NCBI RefSeq assembly: GCF_008365405.1
Contig: NZ_QOKV01000001.1
Coordinates: forward strand, 443,333-507,332
Direction of reading: 5' to 3'
Source: Azospirillum brasilense
GTDB taxonomy: Bacteria; Pseudomonadota; Alphaproteobacteria; Azospirillales; Azospirillaceae
Length of the DNA: 64,000 nt
Made by a program: the position numbers and the translations under genes. The stretch's first letter is position 1. Each line of letters opens with the position of its first letter. Below, piece after piece: positions 44,815 through 52,986 of this stretch. The notes beneath the pieces are model-generated. The model was given only the letters and a program-made list of their open reading frames with translations, ran no database searches and was not told the DNA's origin.

Positions 44815-45312
44815 ATGAACATGACCCACTACATGGAACTGCTGGCCGTCAACCAGCCCTGGAACCTGCTGATCTTCATGGCGGTCCCCGTCATCCTGGC
44901 CGAGACGGTGGCGATCAGCGAACTGTATCTGCTCTACACCCGTAATTACGACGGTCCGGTGCGGCGGCTGAACCGCTGGGCCGGCATCACCGTCGGCGTC
45001 TATTTCACCGGTGTCTTCGTCCATCTGATGCAGAACGCGGTCGTTCCGCTGACCGCGTCCGGCGGCTGGCGCGGGCCGGCGGATGTGCTGGCGGTGGGCT
45101 TCTACCTCGCCGGCATCGTCCCGCTCGGCGGCATCGCGCTCCTGGACCTCGGGGTGATCGGCCGGGGCCGCGGCGAGCACGGCCGTATGGCGATCCACGC
45201 CGCCTTGGTCGGCCTGTTCCTGATTGTCGCCCACATCGCCATGATCTTCGGGATGCTGGACCCGACGCTGCTCACCGGTGCCGCCGCGGCTGGCGGGCAC
45301 ACGATGCACTGA
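44815..45312 (+). CDS. Four-helix integral membrane protein (DUF6803-like)
   Basis: The 165-aa protein begins MNMTHYMELLAVNQPWNLLIFMAVPVILAETVAISELYLL and has four membrane segments, ending in a His-containing tail (GGHTMH). Conserved His residues (FVHLMQNAVVP, IVAHIAMIFGML) could bind metal or haem. I associate the opening with an uncharacterised family often labelled permease or DUF6803. It may form a unit with the secreted protein upstream. Confidence 0.65.
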   Translation: MNMTHYMELLAVNQPWNLLIFMAVPVILAETVAISELYLLYTRNYDGPVRRLNRWAGITVGVYFTGVFVHLMQNAVVPLTASGGWRGPADVLAVGFYLAGIVPLGGIALLDLGVIGRGRGEHGRMAIHAALVGLFLIVAHIAMIFGMLDPTLLTGAAAAGGHTMH

Positions 45313-45326
45313 ACGGATGCGGACTG

Positions 45327-45465
45327 TCCCTCTCCCGCCCCGGGAGAGGGAAGGGGCCCGCGCAAGGCGCGGGAAGGGTGTGGGTCGTTCGAGAATCACT
45401 GCCTTGATCCTTGCACGACCCTCACCCGGCCCTTCGGGCCACCCTCTCCCGGGACGGGAGAGGGA
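45327..45465. repeat. REP/BIME-like inverted repeat element
   Basis: Two hairpins, TCCCTCTCCCGCCCCGGGAG... at 45327-45350 and CCCTCTCCCGGGACGGGAG... at 45442-45465, are also complementary to each other, with GGGTGTGGGTCGT and ACGACCCTCACCC nested inside. The unit lies between two convergent genes. Such elements are usually repeated around the chromosome and may act as terminators; that cannot be tested in this window, where I saw one copy. Confidence 0.7.
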
Positions 45466-45468
45466 TTC

Positions 45469-46935
45469 CTAGGGCGCCATGAACACGCTGCGGTGCCGAC
45501 CAATCTCGCCGCTCGTCAGGTCGCGCGCCAACACCGTCACGTCGGTGGACCCCGGCGTTGCGGCGCCCCGCGGCACACGGACGAAGATGCGGTAGGTCGC
45601 CACCGAATCCGCGTCCGCGGCGAGCGTCAGCGAGTTCCCCGACTGGGCATCCACACTGGCGACCGACAGGTCGGCGTTCGCCAAACCCTCCACCGACAGG
45701 CGGTAGGTTCGCGCCTCGTGCGTCTTGTTGAGGATCTTGATGGTGTAGGCGTTCTGCACGTCGCCGTTCGACTGCTGCACATAGAGCGGGGCGCGGTCGC
45801 GCAGCACGCTGACGTCCAGCGTCGGGCGCATCGCCAGGGAGATCGCCATGGCGCCGGTCACCACCAGGATGATGAGCGCGTAGATCACCGTGCGCGGGCG
45901 CAGCAGCCGCACCGGGGCGGCCTGACCGTCGGCCTTGGCGACCTGGTTGGAGCGGGTGTCGAAGAGGATCAGGTCGCCGGGGCGTCCGACCTGGGCCATC
46001 ACGTCGTTGCAGGCGTCCACGCACAGGCCGCAGCCGATGCAGGAGATCTGCTGGCCCTTGCGGATGTCGGTGCCGGTCGGGCAGACATGGACGCACAGCT
46101 TGCAATCGATGCAGTCGCCCAACCCCTCCGCCGTCCGCTCGTCCCAGCTCTGCGACTTGCGCAGCGGCGCGCGCCCTTCGCCGCGCCAGTCCTGGTAGGT
46201 GACGACGTAGGTGTCCTCGTCGACCATCGCCGCCTGGAAGCTGCGCCACGGGCAGACGTAGATGCAGATCTGCTCGCGCGCCCAGCCGGCGAAGAAATAG
46301 GTGGTGCCGGCGAACAGCCCGGCGAAGGCCAGCACCTTCCACGACACCTCGCCCGTCGCGATCTCGCGCAGCAGGGTCGGAGCGTCGTTGAAGTAGAAGA
46401 TCCAGGCGCCGCCGGTGACCAGGGAAATCATCAGCCAGATGGCGTGCTTCGAAGCCTTCAACCCCAGCTTGCGCGCCGAGAAGGGCGCCTTGTCCAGCCG
46501 GATGCGCTCGGTCCGCGGTCCTTCCAGCTTGCGCTCCACCCACATGAACAGGTCGCTCCACACCGTCTGCGGGCAGGCGTAGCCGCACCAGATGCGGCCG
46601 AGCAGTGTGGTCGCGAAGAAGATGCCGAAGGCGCCGATGATGAGCAGGCCGGTCAGGTAATAGACCTCCTGCGGCCAGATCTCGATCCAGAAGAAGTAGG
46701 CGCGCCGGCCCACCATGTCGACCAGCACCGCCTGATCGGGAATGCCCGGCCCGCGATCCCAGCGCAGCCAGGGCGTGACGTAATAGACGCCGAGCAGGAT
46801 CGCCAGGGCCAGCCATTTCAACTGGCGGAAGCGGCCTCGGACATCGGCGGCGTAGACCTTGGGGCGATGCACGAACCAGCGCTCGCGCGGCTGGTCGGCG
46901 TCGTGGGCGGTGGGGGCATGAGAGTGGAGGGACAT
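45469..46935 (-). CDS. ccoG: Cytochrome oxidase maturation protein CcoG (FixG)
   Basis: The 488-aa membrane iron-sulfur protein takes part in copper delivery to cbb3-type cytochrome oxidase. It has five to six membrane segments. GRIWCGYACPQTVWSDLFMWVE is the NosR/NapH-like motif. Two 4Fe-4S motifs follow (CIDCKLCVHVCPTG and CIGCGLCVDACN), then a C-terminal IgFixG domain. The ccoNOPQ and ccoI/H/S genes are not nearby. An FNR/FixK-like box lies 73-86 nt upstream. Confidence 0.96.
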   Translation of the reverse strand: MSLHSHAPTAHDADQPRERWFVHRPKVYAADVRGRFRQLKWLALAILLGVYYVTPWLRWDRGPGIPDQAVLVDMVGRRAYFFWIEIWPQEVYYLTGLLIIGAFGIFFATTLLGRIWCGYACPQTVWSDLFMWVERKLEGPRTERIRLDKAPFSARKLGLKASKHAIWLMISLVTGGAWIFYFNDAPTLLREIATGEVSWKVLAFAGLFAGTTYFFAGWAREQICIYVCPWRSFQAAMVDEDTYVVTYQDWRGEGRAPLRKSQSWDERTAEGLGDCIDCKLCVHVCPTGTDIRKGQQISCIGCGLCVDACNDVMAQVGRPGDLILFDTRSNQVAKADGQAAPVRLLRPRTVIYALIILVVTGAMAISLAMRPTLDVSVLRDRAPLYVQQSNGDVQNAYTIKILNKTHEARTYRLSVEGLANADLSVASVDAQSGNSLTLAADADSVATYRIFVRVPRGAATPGSTDVTVLARDLTSGEIGRHRSVFMAP

Positions 46936-47007
46936 GGTGTGCGACCTTGCTTTGACGCGGCGGTCAACCTAGTCCCTCTTTTATAAGGCTTCCGTGATGT
47001 AGTCACA

Positions 47008-47021
47008 TTGCGACAGATCAA
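47008..47021 (-). promoter_or_regulatory. FNR/FixK-like box upstream of ccoG
   Basis: TTGCG-ACAG-ATCAA matches 8 of 10 fixed bases of TTGAT-N4-ATCAA. ccoG/fixG genes are commonly activated under low oxygen by FixK/FNR proteins, so the placement makes sense. No experimental support is possible here. Confidence 0.5.
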
Positions 47022-47039
47022 CACTTTGACCGCGAAGGC

Positions 47040-47591
47040 TCAGACCGCGTCGCCGCGCAGTTCGGCGAGCCCGTCCTCATAGGCGCGGTCGAACAGCGAT
47101 TCCAGCCGCGCGTCGGTGCCGCGCAAGCCGGCGACGACCGCGTACGCCCATTCGAAATACTCGATCTTGCGCTCCAGCGGCCAGTCGGCGGGCGGGCTGT
47201 GCGCCATCGAGCGCAGGTTGGACACCTTGTCGGCCAGCTTCACCAGCTTGGCGCGGGAGGACGCGGTGGGGGCGGCGTCGATCTGGCGCTGCTTGCGCTC
47301 CGCCTTGCGCAGCCGCTTGTCGTCGGTGGTCTCGGCGACGACCCCGGCGACCTCCGCCCCGAAATGCTGCTCGATCTCCTCATAGGATGCGTCGGTGTCC
47401 TCCAGCGTGTCGTGCAGCAGGGCGGCGATGATCACCACCGGGTCCTTGCCCGCCGTCGCCTCGGCGCACAGGAACGCCACCTCCGACAGGTGGTTGAGGT
47501 AGGGCTCGGCGCGCACGCCCTTGCGGCGCTGGTCGATGTGCTTGTGCGCGGCGAACTCCAGCGCGCGGGCGAAGTCGAGAAGGGCTGTCAT
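47040..47591 (-). CDS. HD-domain phosphohydrolase (MESH1/RelA-hydrolase-like)
   Basis: The 183-aa protein resembles the hydrolase domain of RelA/SpoT. HKHIDQRRKGVRAEPYLNHLSEVA, AALLHDTLEDTDASYEEI (the HD pair) and ASSRAKLVKLADKVSNLRSM supply the metal and guanine-site residues. No synthetase, TGS or ACT domain is present. It is probably a small alarmone hydrolase acting on (p)ppGpp or, as with human MESH1, NADPH. It is divergent from the VWA gene and upstream of ccoG. Confidence 0.85.
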   Translation of the reverse strand: MTALLDFARALEFAAHKHIDQRRKGVRAEPYLNHLSEVAFLCAEATAGKDPVVIIAALLHDTLEDTDASYEEIEQHFGAEVAGVVAETTDDKRLRKAERKQRQIDAAPTASSRAKLVKLADKVSNLRSMAHSPPADWPLERKIEYFEWAYAVVAGLRGTDARLESLFDRAYEDGLAELRGDAV

Positions 47592-47658
47592 GGCGTTCCT
47601 GGCGGGTCGGCGCTACGATGAGGGCGGATGGGGACGAAACCCCACGGGGGGAGGCGGC

Positions 47659-48852
47659 ATGTTCACGGGTTTCTTCTTCGAACTGCGCAAGGCGGGCGTG
47701 CCGGTCTCGCTGAACGAGTACCTGACGCTCATGGAGGCCATGAAGCGCGGCGTCGCCGCCTTCCGCGTCGAAGACTTCTATTACCTCAGCCGGGCCTGTC
47801 TGGTGAAGGACGAGCGCAATCTCGACCGCTTCGACCGCGTGTTCGGGCAGGTCTTCAAGGGGCTGGAGGGGACGGAGGGCGCCGGCGGCGACGAGATTCC
47901 CGTGGTCGACCTGCCGGAGGAATGGCTGCGCAAGCTGGCCGAACGCTTCCTGACCGAGGAAGAGAAGGCGCAGATCCAGGCGCTGGGCGGCTGGGAAAAG
48001 CTGATGGAGACGCTGGCCGAGCGGCTGGCCGAACAGAAGGGGCGGCACCAGGGCGGCTCCAAATGGATCGGCACCGCCGGAACCTCGCCCTTCGGCGCCT
48101 ACGGCTACAACCCGGAGGGCGTGCGCATCGGTCAGGCGGAGTCCCGCCACCGCCGCGCCGTGAAGGTGTGGGACAAGCGGGAGTTCAGGAATCTGGACGA
48201 TCAGGTCGAGATCGGCACCCGCAACATCAAGGTGGCGCTGCGCCGCCTGCGCAAGTTCGCGCGAACCGGGGCGGCCAGCGAGCTGGACCTGCCCGGCACC
48301 ATCCGCGCCACCGCCAGCAACGCCGGCTGGCTGGACCTGAAGATGGTGCCGGAGCGGCACAACACGGTGAAGGTGCTGCTGTTCCTCGACATCGGCGGTT
48401 CCATGGACGACCACATCCGGCTGGTCGAGGAGCTGTTCTCTGCCGCGCGGGGCGAGTTCAAGCATCTGGAGCATTTCTACTTCCACAATTGCGTCTACGA
48501 GAGCGTGTGGCGCGACAACAAGCGCCGCCACGAGGAACGCACCCCGACCTGGGACGTGCTGCACACCTATCCCGCCGACTACAAGCTGGTCTTCGTCGGC
48601 GACGCGGCGATGAGCCCCTACGAGATCGTCTATGCCGGCGGCAGCGTCGAGCATTGGAACGAGGAGCCGGGACAGGTCTGGCTGCAGCGGATGCTGTCGG
48701 TCTACAGCCGCGCCGTCTGGCTCAACCCCACGCCGGAATCGCGCTGGGGCTACACGGAAAGCACCCGCATGCTGCAACGCCTTTTGGGCGGGCGCATGTA
48801 CCCTCTCACGTTGCAGGGGTTGGACGCCGCGATGCGCGAGCTGGTGCGGTAG
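47659..48852 (+). CDS. VWA domain-containing CoxE-like protein
   Basis: The 397-aa protein begins MFTGFFFELRKAGVPVSLNEYLTLMEAM and has an N-terminal helical domain. A long linker with GTAGTSPFGAYGYNPEGVRIG is followed by a C-terminal VWA fold whose MIDAS motif is altered (VLLFLDIGGSMDDHI: D-x-G-x-S). It is the partner type for the MoxR ATPase at 42083-42928. Together these are thought to remodel or load metal centres. GGGGGAGGCGGC precedes the ATG. Confidence 0.9.
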   Translation: MFTGFFFELRKAGVPVSLNEYLTLMEAMKRGVAAFRVEDFYYLSRACLVKDERNLDRFDRVFGQVFKGLEGTEGAGGDEIPVVDLPEEWLRKLAERFLTEEEKAQIQALGGWEKLMETLAERLAEQKGRHQGGSKWIGTAGTSPFGAYGYNPEGVRIGQAESRHRRAVKVWDKREFRNLDDQVEIGTRNIKVALRRLRKFARTGAASELDLPGTIRATASNAGWLDLKMVPERHNTVKVLLFLDIGGSMDDHIRLVEELFSAARGEFKHLEHFYFHNCVYESVWRDNKRRHEERTPTWDVLHTYPADYKLVFVGDAAMSPYEIVYAGGSVEHWNEEPGQVWLQRMLSVYSRAVWLNPTPESRWGYTESTRMLQRLLGGRMYPLTLQGLDAAMRELVR

Positions 48853-49295
48853 CGTTTTCCAGAACAACCGAACACCGTCGCAACCCAGATCATGGTTCTG
48901 GGTTTGCAATCCATTGGTGCGCTCCAAAATGGATGACGCGGGTTGTCTCTCTCTAGGAAAACAGTTTATCAATCACCGGATGAGGGTGGCGCATCAAGAT
49001 TTGCGTATTTGAACTGATTTGACTCGATAATTGAATGACTCATCGCCCGTTCGCAGAATAAGAACTCCGAGTCGTGGAGTTAAGTATCTGAACAAAGCCT
49101 GACTCTGTATTGTTATATGATACGACGAGGCGATAATTTTCGTCCGTTTTAAACATTGATCGTCATTTCTGCGGCTTCCTGGCAACATTCGAGGCCAAAC
49201 GGATACTGAGAATATTTCCTCCTTGAACGCATGCGATTGCACTACGAAGCATGAAGCTTCTTGTTCAAGCATGCAGTCGATGAGGGTCGGGGAAA
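48853..49295. other. AT-richer gap upstream of chemoreceptor gene
   Basis: These 443 bases are distinctly AT-richer than their neighbours (for example TTGTTATATGATACG, ATAATTTTCG, GAATATTTCC). A minus-strand open frame of 106 codons runs through it but lacks coding character. The region probably holds the chemoreceptor promoter. The composition hints at foreign or decayed sequence. Confidence 0.4.
49222..49269 (+). promoter_or_regulatory. Nested hairpin just before the chemoreceptor start
   Basis: An outer stem CTTGAAC/GTTCAAG encloses an inner stem GAAGC-ATGAA-GCTTC. It ends 27 nt before the ATG and would place structured RNA next to the ribosome site. It could be a leader element or an upstream terminator. 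Confidence 0.4.
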
Positions 49296-50987
49296 ATGCA
49301 GGGTGTTCTTGCACGCATCAGTATCAGCGGCAAAATCTACAGCGTTGTCGCTATCCTGGGAGCGGTGGCCACCATCATTGGTGGTGTTGGCTTCATCGGA
49401 ATGCAGACCTACGACGACAAGTTCGACCAGATTCAGAACTGGTCCCGGCGGGCGCTGATCAACGAGCAGATCAACGCTCTGGTCTACAAGGTCGTCATGG
49501 ACAGCCGCGGCATCTACGCCGCGGATGGACCGGCGGACGCCACGCCCTACGCCAAGAACATCCTCGGCTCCACCGGCGAGCTGGAAAAGCTCATGGGCAG
49601 GCTGGAGGCCCTGCAGCCGCCGAAAAACAAGGCGGCTTTCGGCGAGATCCAGCAGACGGCGCGCGCGTTCGTCCTGCAGCGCAACGAGGTCGCCCGCCTC
49701 GGGATGGAGGCCGGCCCTGAGAAGGCGCGCGAACACGGCGACACCCCCGAGGCCCGGGCGCTCCGCGGCAAGCTGGGCCAGTACATGGAGAAGGCCTCCG
49801 AACGCAACATGCAGGGCATCGCCGAGGCCAACGAGGAACTGGCCGCCGTGAACAGCCTGATGACGACGCTCATGATGATCGTCGGCATCGGTGGCGGCCT
49901 CGGCGCGCTGGCGTTGAGCGTCGTGGTCGCGCGCATCGGCATTTCCCGCCCGATCGCCGGGATCACCGACGTCATGGCCCGTCTCGCGACGGGCGACACG
50001 TCGGTGACGGTGCCGGGCCTCGGCCGAGGCGACGAGATCGGCGGCATGGCCAAGGCTGTGGCGGTCTTCAAGGACAACGCCGTGGACCGCGAGCGCATGA
50101 GGCTCGCCGAGGAGGCGGAGCGTCGGGCCAAGGAACGGCGCACCCACGCCGTCGAGGAACTGGTCCAGTCCTTTGACCGGAACGTCTCCGGCATCCTGCG
50201 CACCGTCGCCTCCGCCGCCACCGAGTTGGAGGCCACGGCGCAGAGCCTGCTGACGACCGCCGACCAGACCAAGGGGCAGGCGGCCAGCACGGCCGCCGCG
50301 GCCGAGCAGGCGTCGGTCAACGTGCAGACGGTCGCCGCGGCGACCAACGAGCTGAGCGCGTCGATCAACGAGATCAGCGGTCAGGTGACGCGCTCCACCA
50401 GCATCGCCAGTCACGCGGTGGGTGAGGCGCAGCAGACCAACGAGCGCGTGCAGGGCCTCGTCGCGCAGGCGCAGCGGATCGGCGACGTGGTGAAGCTGAT
50501 CACCGACATCGCCAGCCAGACCAACCTGCTGGCCCTCAACGCGACGATCGAGGCGGCGCGGGCCGGGGAGGCCGGCAAGGGCTTCGCCGTGGTGGCGTCG
50601 GAGGTGAAGAACCTCGCCAACCAGACCGCCAAGGCGACGGAGGAGATCGCCTCCCAGATCGCCTCCATGCAGGCGGCCACCGGTGGGGCGGCGGCGGCCA
50701 TCAACGGGATCGGCGACACCATCGGCACCATCAGCGAGATCGCCACGATCATCGCCTCGGCGGTCGAGGAGCAGGGGTCGGCGACCGGCGAGATCGCCCG
50801 CAACGTGCAGCAGGCCGCGCAGGGCACCCATCTGGTGACCACCAACATCACCGAGGTCAGCGACGGCGCCACCCAGACCGGCTCCGCCGCCACCCAGGTG
50901 CTGGGCGCCGCCGGCGAGCTGTCACGCCAGTCGGAGAGCCTGCGCACGGAGGTGGAACATTTCCTGGCGGGCATTCGCGCCGCGTAA
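49296..50987 (+). CDS. Methyl-accepting chemotaxis protein
   Basis: The 563-aa transmembrane receptor has TM1 ([22 protein letters not shown]) and a periplasmic helical domain of about 150 residues ([26 protein letters not shown]). TM2 is [29 protein letters not shown] domain ([22 protein letters not shown]) leads to the signalling hairpin with the tip [38 protein letters not shown]. The ligand is unknown. Cytoplasmic length fits alphaproteobacterial 36/38-heptad-like receptors. Confidence 0.96.
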   Translation: MQGVLARISISGKIYSVVAILGAVATIIGGVGFIGMQTYDDKFDQIQNWSRRALINEQINALVYKVVMDSRGIYAADGPADATPYAKNILGSTGELEKLMGRLEALQPPKNKAAFGEIQQTARAFVLQRNEVARLGMEAGPEKAREHGDTPEARALRGKLGQYMEKASERNMQGIAEANEELAAVNSLMTTLMMIVGIGGGLGALALSVVVARIGISRPIAGITDVMARLATGDTSVTVPGLGRGDEIGGMAKAVAVFKDNAVDRERMRLAEEAERRAKERRTHAVEELVQSFDRNVSGILRTVASAATELEATAQSLLTTADQTKGQAASTAAAAEQASVNVQTVAAATNELSASINEISGQVTRSTSIASHAVGEAQQTNERVQGLVAQAQRIGDVVKLITDIASQTNLLALNATIEAARAGEAGKGFAVVASEVKNLANQTAKATEEIASQIASMQAATGGAAAAINGIGDTIGTISEIATIIASAVEEQGSATGEIARNVQQAAQGTHLVTTNITEVSDGATQTGSAATQVLGAAGELSRQSESLRTEVEHFLAGIRAA

Positions 50988-51126
50988 GGGGCCGCGCGCG
51001 GGGTTCGGGGGCGTGCCACGGTGCACGCCCCCATCCATTACATCCTGAACGGACCGAACGGCGTTTGCCGGACTGAAATCCCGTTTTTATCGTCACGGCC
51101 AATTCGTGTTCGAATGGAGGGGTACC

Positions 51127-51831
51127 GTGGCGAAATCCTATCTGGCGTCCTGGAAGAAGGCGAAGGACCGCTTCGAGAAGACGACGGGCAAGAAGAAGCC
51201 CGACCCCAAGAGCCGTTTCGGCAAGCTGTTCAGCAAGATCAGTTCGACCGGCCTGGAAGGCGCGCTGAAGAGCTACGACGCCGCCACGACGGTGCAGGAT
51301 GCGCAAAAGCACGCCCGCGCCTTCCAATCCGCGGCGAGCAGCTACATTCCCACGCTCGACGCGGCGGGCAAGGCGGCCAAGCAGGACGGCGACGCGGTCT
51401 ACGCCGAGGCCTGCGCCGACATGGTGGCATCGCTGAACAAGATCGCCGGCAATGTCGTGACGGATCTGGAACGGTTCGACGATCTGCCGAAGACCATCGA
51501 CGGCTACTTCAAGTCGCCATACTGGTTCAAGCTTCTGCACAAGATCGCCAAGCAGGAAATGTCGCTGGAGAATGTCGAGCTGTACGACAAGATCCTGAAA
51601 GGTAAGCTGTCGAAGGCGGAGCCTGCGGAAGAGGCATACAAAGAATACGTGGCCGTCCGTTCACCCAAGGAAGTGAACATCGGGTCGGGAACCCGGAGCG
51701 CCTGCAAGAAATGCGCGGACCAGGGCGCTTGGACCGCCATGCCGTGGGACAAGGTGGCGAAGGATCTTGGCATCAACCTCGCCGACACCATCGGACGCCT
51801 GCACAGCGCGCTCGCCAAGGGCGAGATCTGA
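51127..51831 (+). CDS. Hypothetical helical protein
   Basis: The GTG at 51127 has GGAGGGG 5 nt upstream, giving 234 aa (a GTG at 51106 is less likely). It begins AKSYLASWKKAKDRFEKTTGKKKPDPKSRFGKLF and is Lys/Ala-rich and helical. A Cys pair (ACKKCADQGAW) near residue 200 recalls a half zinc finger. No signal peptide is present. I do not recognise the family. It stands alone after the chemoreceptor. Confidence 0.7.
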   Translation: MAKSYLASWKKAKDRFEKTTGKKKPDPKSRFGKLFSKISSTGLEGALKSYDAATTVQDAQKHARAFQSAASSYIPTLDAAGKAAKQDGDAVYAEACADMVASLNKIAGNVVTDLERFDDLPKTIDGYFKSPYWFKLLHKIAKQEMSLENVELYDKILKGKLSKAEPAEEAYKEYVAVRSPKEVNIGSGTRSACKKCADQGAWTAMPWDKVAKDLGINLADTIGRLHSALAKGEI

Positions 51832-51915
51832 CGGCCAGGGACGGTTGACGGGGCGGGCCTCCGCCGTCACTTTGAAGGTTCGGCTTTCTAAGGGACGGTA
51901 TCGGGAGGCTCCGCC

Positions 51916-52236
51916 ATGTACATCGCCATGAACCGTTTCCGCGTGCGTCCGGGCTCGGAGCAGGACTTCGAGGAGGTCTGGCTGAACCGCGAGGTCCATC
52001 TGAACAAGGTCCCCGGTTTCGTGGAGTTCCACATGCTGCGCGGCCCTCGCTATGAGGACCACCGCCTCTATTCCTCCCACACCGTCTGGGAGTCGGAGGC
52101 GCATTTCCAGGCCTGGACCCGCTCGGAGGAGTTCCGCGCCGCCCATCGCGGGGCGGGCGACCGCAAGCCGCTGTATCTCGGCCCGCCGCAGTTCGAGGGG
52201 TTCGAGGTGATCCAGACCGTGGGGCGCGAGGGCTGA
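51916..52236 (+). CDS. IsdG/HmoA-like haem-degrading monooxygenase (ABM family)
   Basis: The 106-aa protein has the antibiotic-biosynthesis-monooxygenase ferredoxin-like fold. Asn6, Trp67 and His77 align with the Asn7/Trp67/His77 catalytic triad of Staphylococcus IsdG (MYIAMNRF, FQAWTRSEEFRAAH). This supports oxidative opening of haem to release iron rather than a quinone-type monooxygenase. No haem uptake genes are nearby. GGGAGG lies upstream of the ATG. Confidence 0.8.
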   Translation: MYIAMNRFRVRPGSEQDFEEVWLNREVHLNKVPGFVEFHMLRGPRYEDHRLYSSHTVWESEAHFQAWTRSEEFRAAHRGAGDRKPLYLGPPQFEGFEVIQTVGREG

Positions 52237-52256
52237 ACCGGCGGCGTCTTGCCCGG

Positions 52257-52736
52257 TCAGCCCTTCAGCGCGTCCTCGTCGCCGATCAGGCGGTGGGCGA
52301 TGGCGACGGTGATCAGGCCGGCGAGCAGGAGGCCGTACTGCCACAGGCTGGACCAGTCGCCGGTCTGCACGTCGCCCGCCACCGCCTGGACCGGGCGCAC
52401 GATCAGTTGCCGCAGCAGCGTGATCATCGCCACCTCCAGAAAGACCCGCAGGTGGAAGCGGTTGGTCCGCACGTAATCCACCTCCGCGGAGATCAGCGCG
52501 GACAGGGTCCAGACGATGAACAGCACGCCGAGCGCGTGCAGGAAGCCGTGCGCCAACTGGTCCTTCTGAAAGGCCGCCCAGGCTTCCACGAAGAACTCCC
52601 AGACCACCATGGCGCTCGCCGCGACCAGGGCGATGGCCAGAACGACGTGCAGCAGCCCGTTGAAGGACTTCAGGGCGCGGATCAGGCCCTGTTCGAGAAG
52701 CGAGTTGGACGGGGCGCGGGGGAGCGATTGCAGCAT
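52257..52736 (-). CDS. psiE: PsiE family membrane protein
   Basis: From the ATG at 52734-52736 the protein has 159 aa with four membrane segments (LLHVVLAIALVAASAMVVWEFF, GFLHALGVLFIVWTLSALI, VFLEVAMITLLRQLIV, YGLLLAGLITVAIAHRLI), matching the phosphate-starvation-inducible PsiE family. Function is unknown even in E. coli. I saw no Pho box upstream. Confidence 0.8.
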   Translation of the reverse strand: MLQSLPRAPSNSLLEQGLIRALKSFNGLLHVVLAIALVAASAMVVWEFFVEAWAAFQKDQLAHGFLHALGVLFIVWTLSALISAEVDYVRTNRFHLRVFLEVAMITLLRQLIVRPVQAVAGDVQTGDWSSLWQYGLLLAGLITVAIAHRLIGDEDALKG

Positions 52737-52903
52737 CGGGGTGGGTCGCAAGGTCGAAGGGTGCGGGAAGATAGAAGCCCAACCCGGCGGACGCCCCCGC
52801 CGTTTTGCGATTGCCGGCATGGGGAAAACGCAAGCATTGCAGATCAGCGTCAAGTCGCCGCATCAATGGTCCCGGCTTTGCAGGTGGAAAAAGGCACCGG
52901 CCA

Positions 52904-52933
52904 TTGAACTCCGGGCCTGATTTCGTCTAGGGT
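52904..52933 (+). promoter_or_regulatory. Sigma-70 type promoter for the isocitrate dehydrogenase at 52987
   Basis: TTGAAC and TAGGGT are separated by 18 nt, about 46 nt upstream of the ATG. The -10 equals that of the fliL and cheZ promoters, but here a recognisable -35 is present and no CtrA box. Confidence 0.55.
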
Positions 52934-52986
52934 CGCCGCGGTCCCTCCGGCTTCGTTCCTTCGAGGGTTTCCCCAGGAGTGAATGG

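Noticed and set aside
45327..45465. Inverted repeats considered as insertion-sequence ends
   Set aside because: Only 91 bp lies between them and there is no transposase; a REP/BIME-type element fits better.
48994..49314. 106-codon minus-strand frame in the AT-rich gap
   Set aside because: No family resemblance and no ribosome site, and it overlaps the chemoreceptor start.
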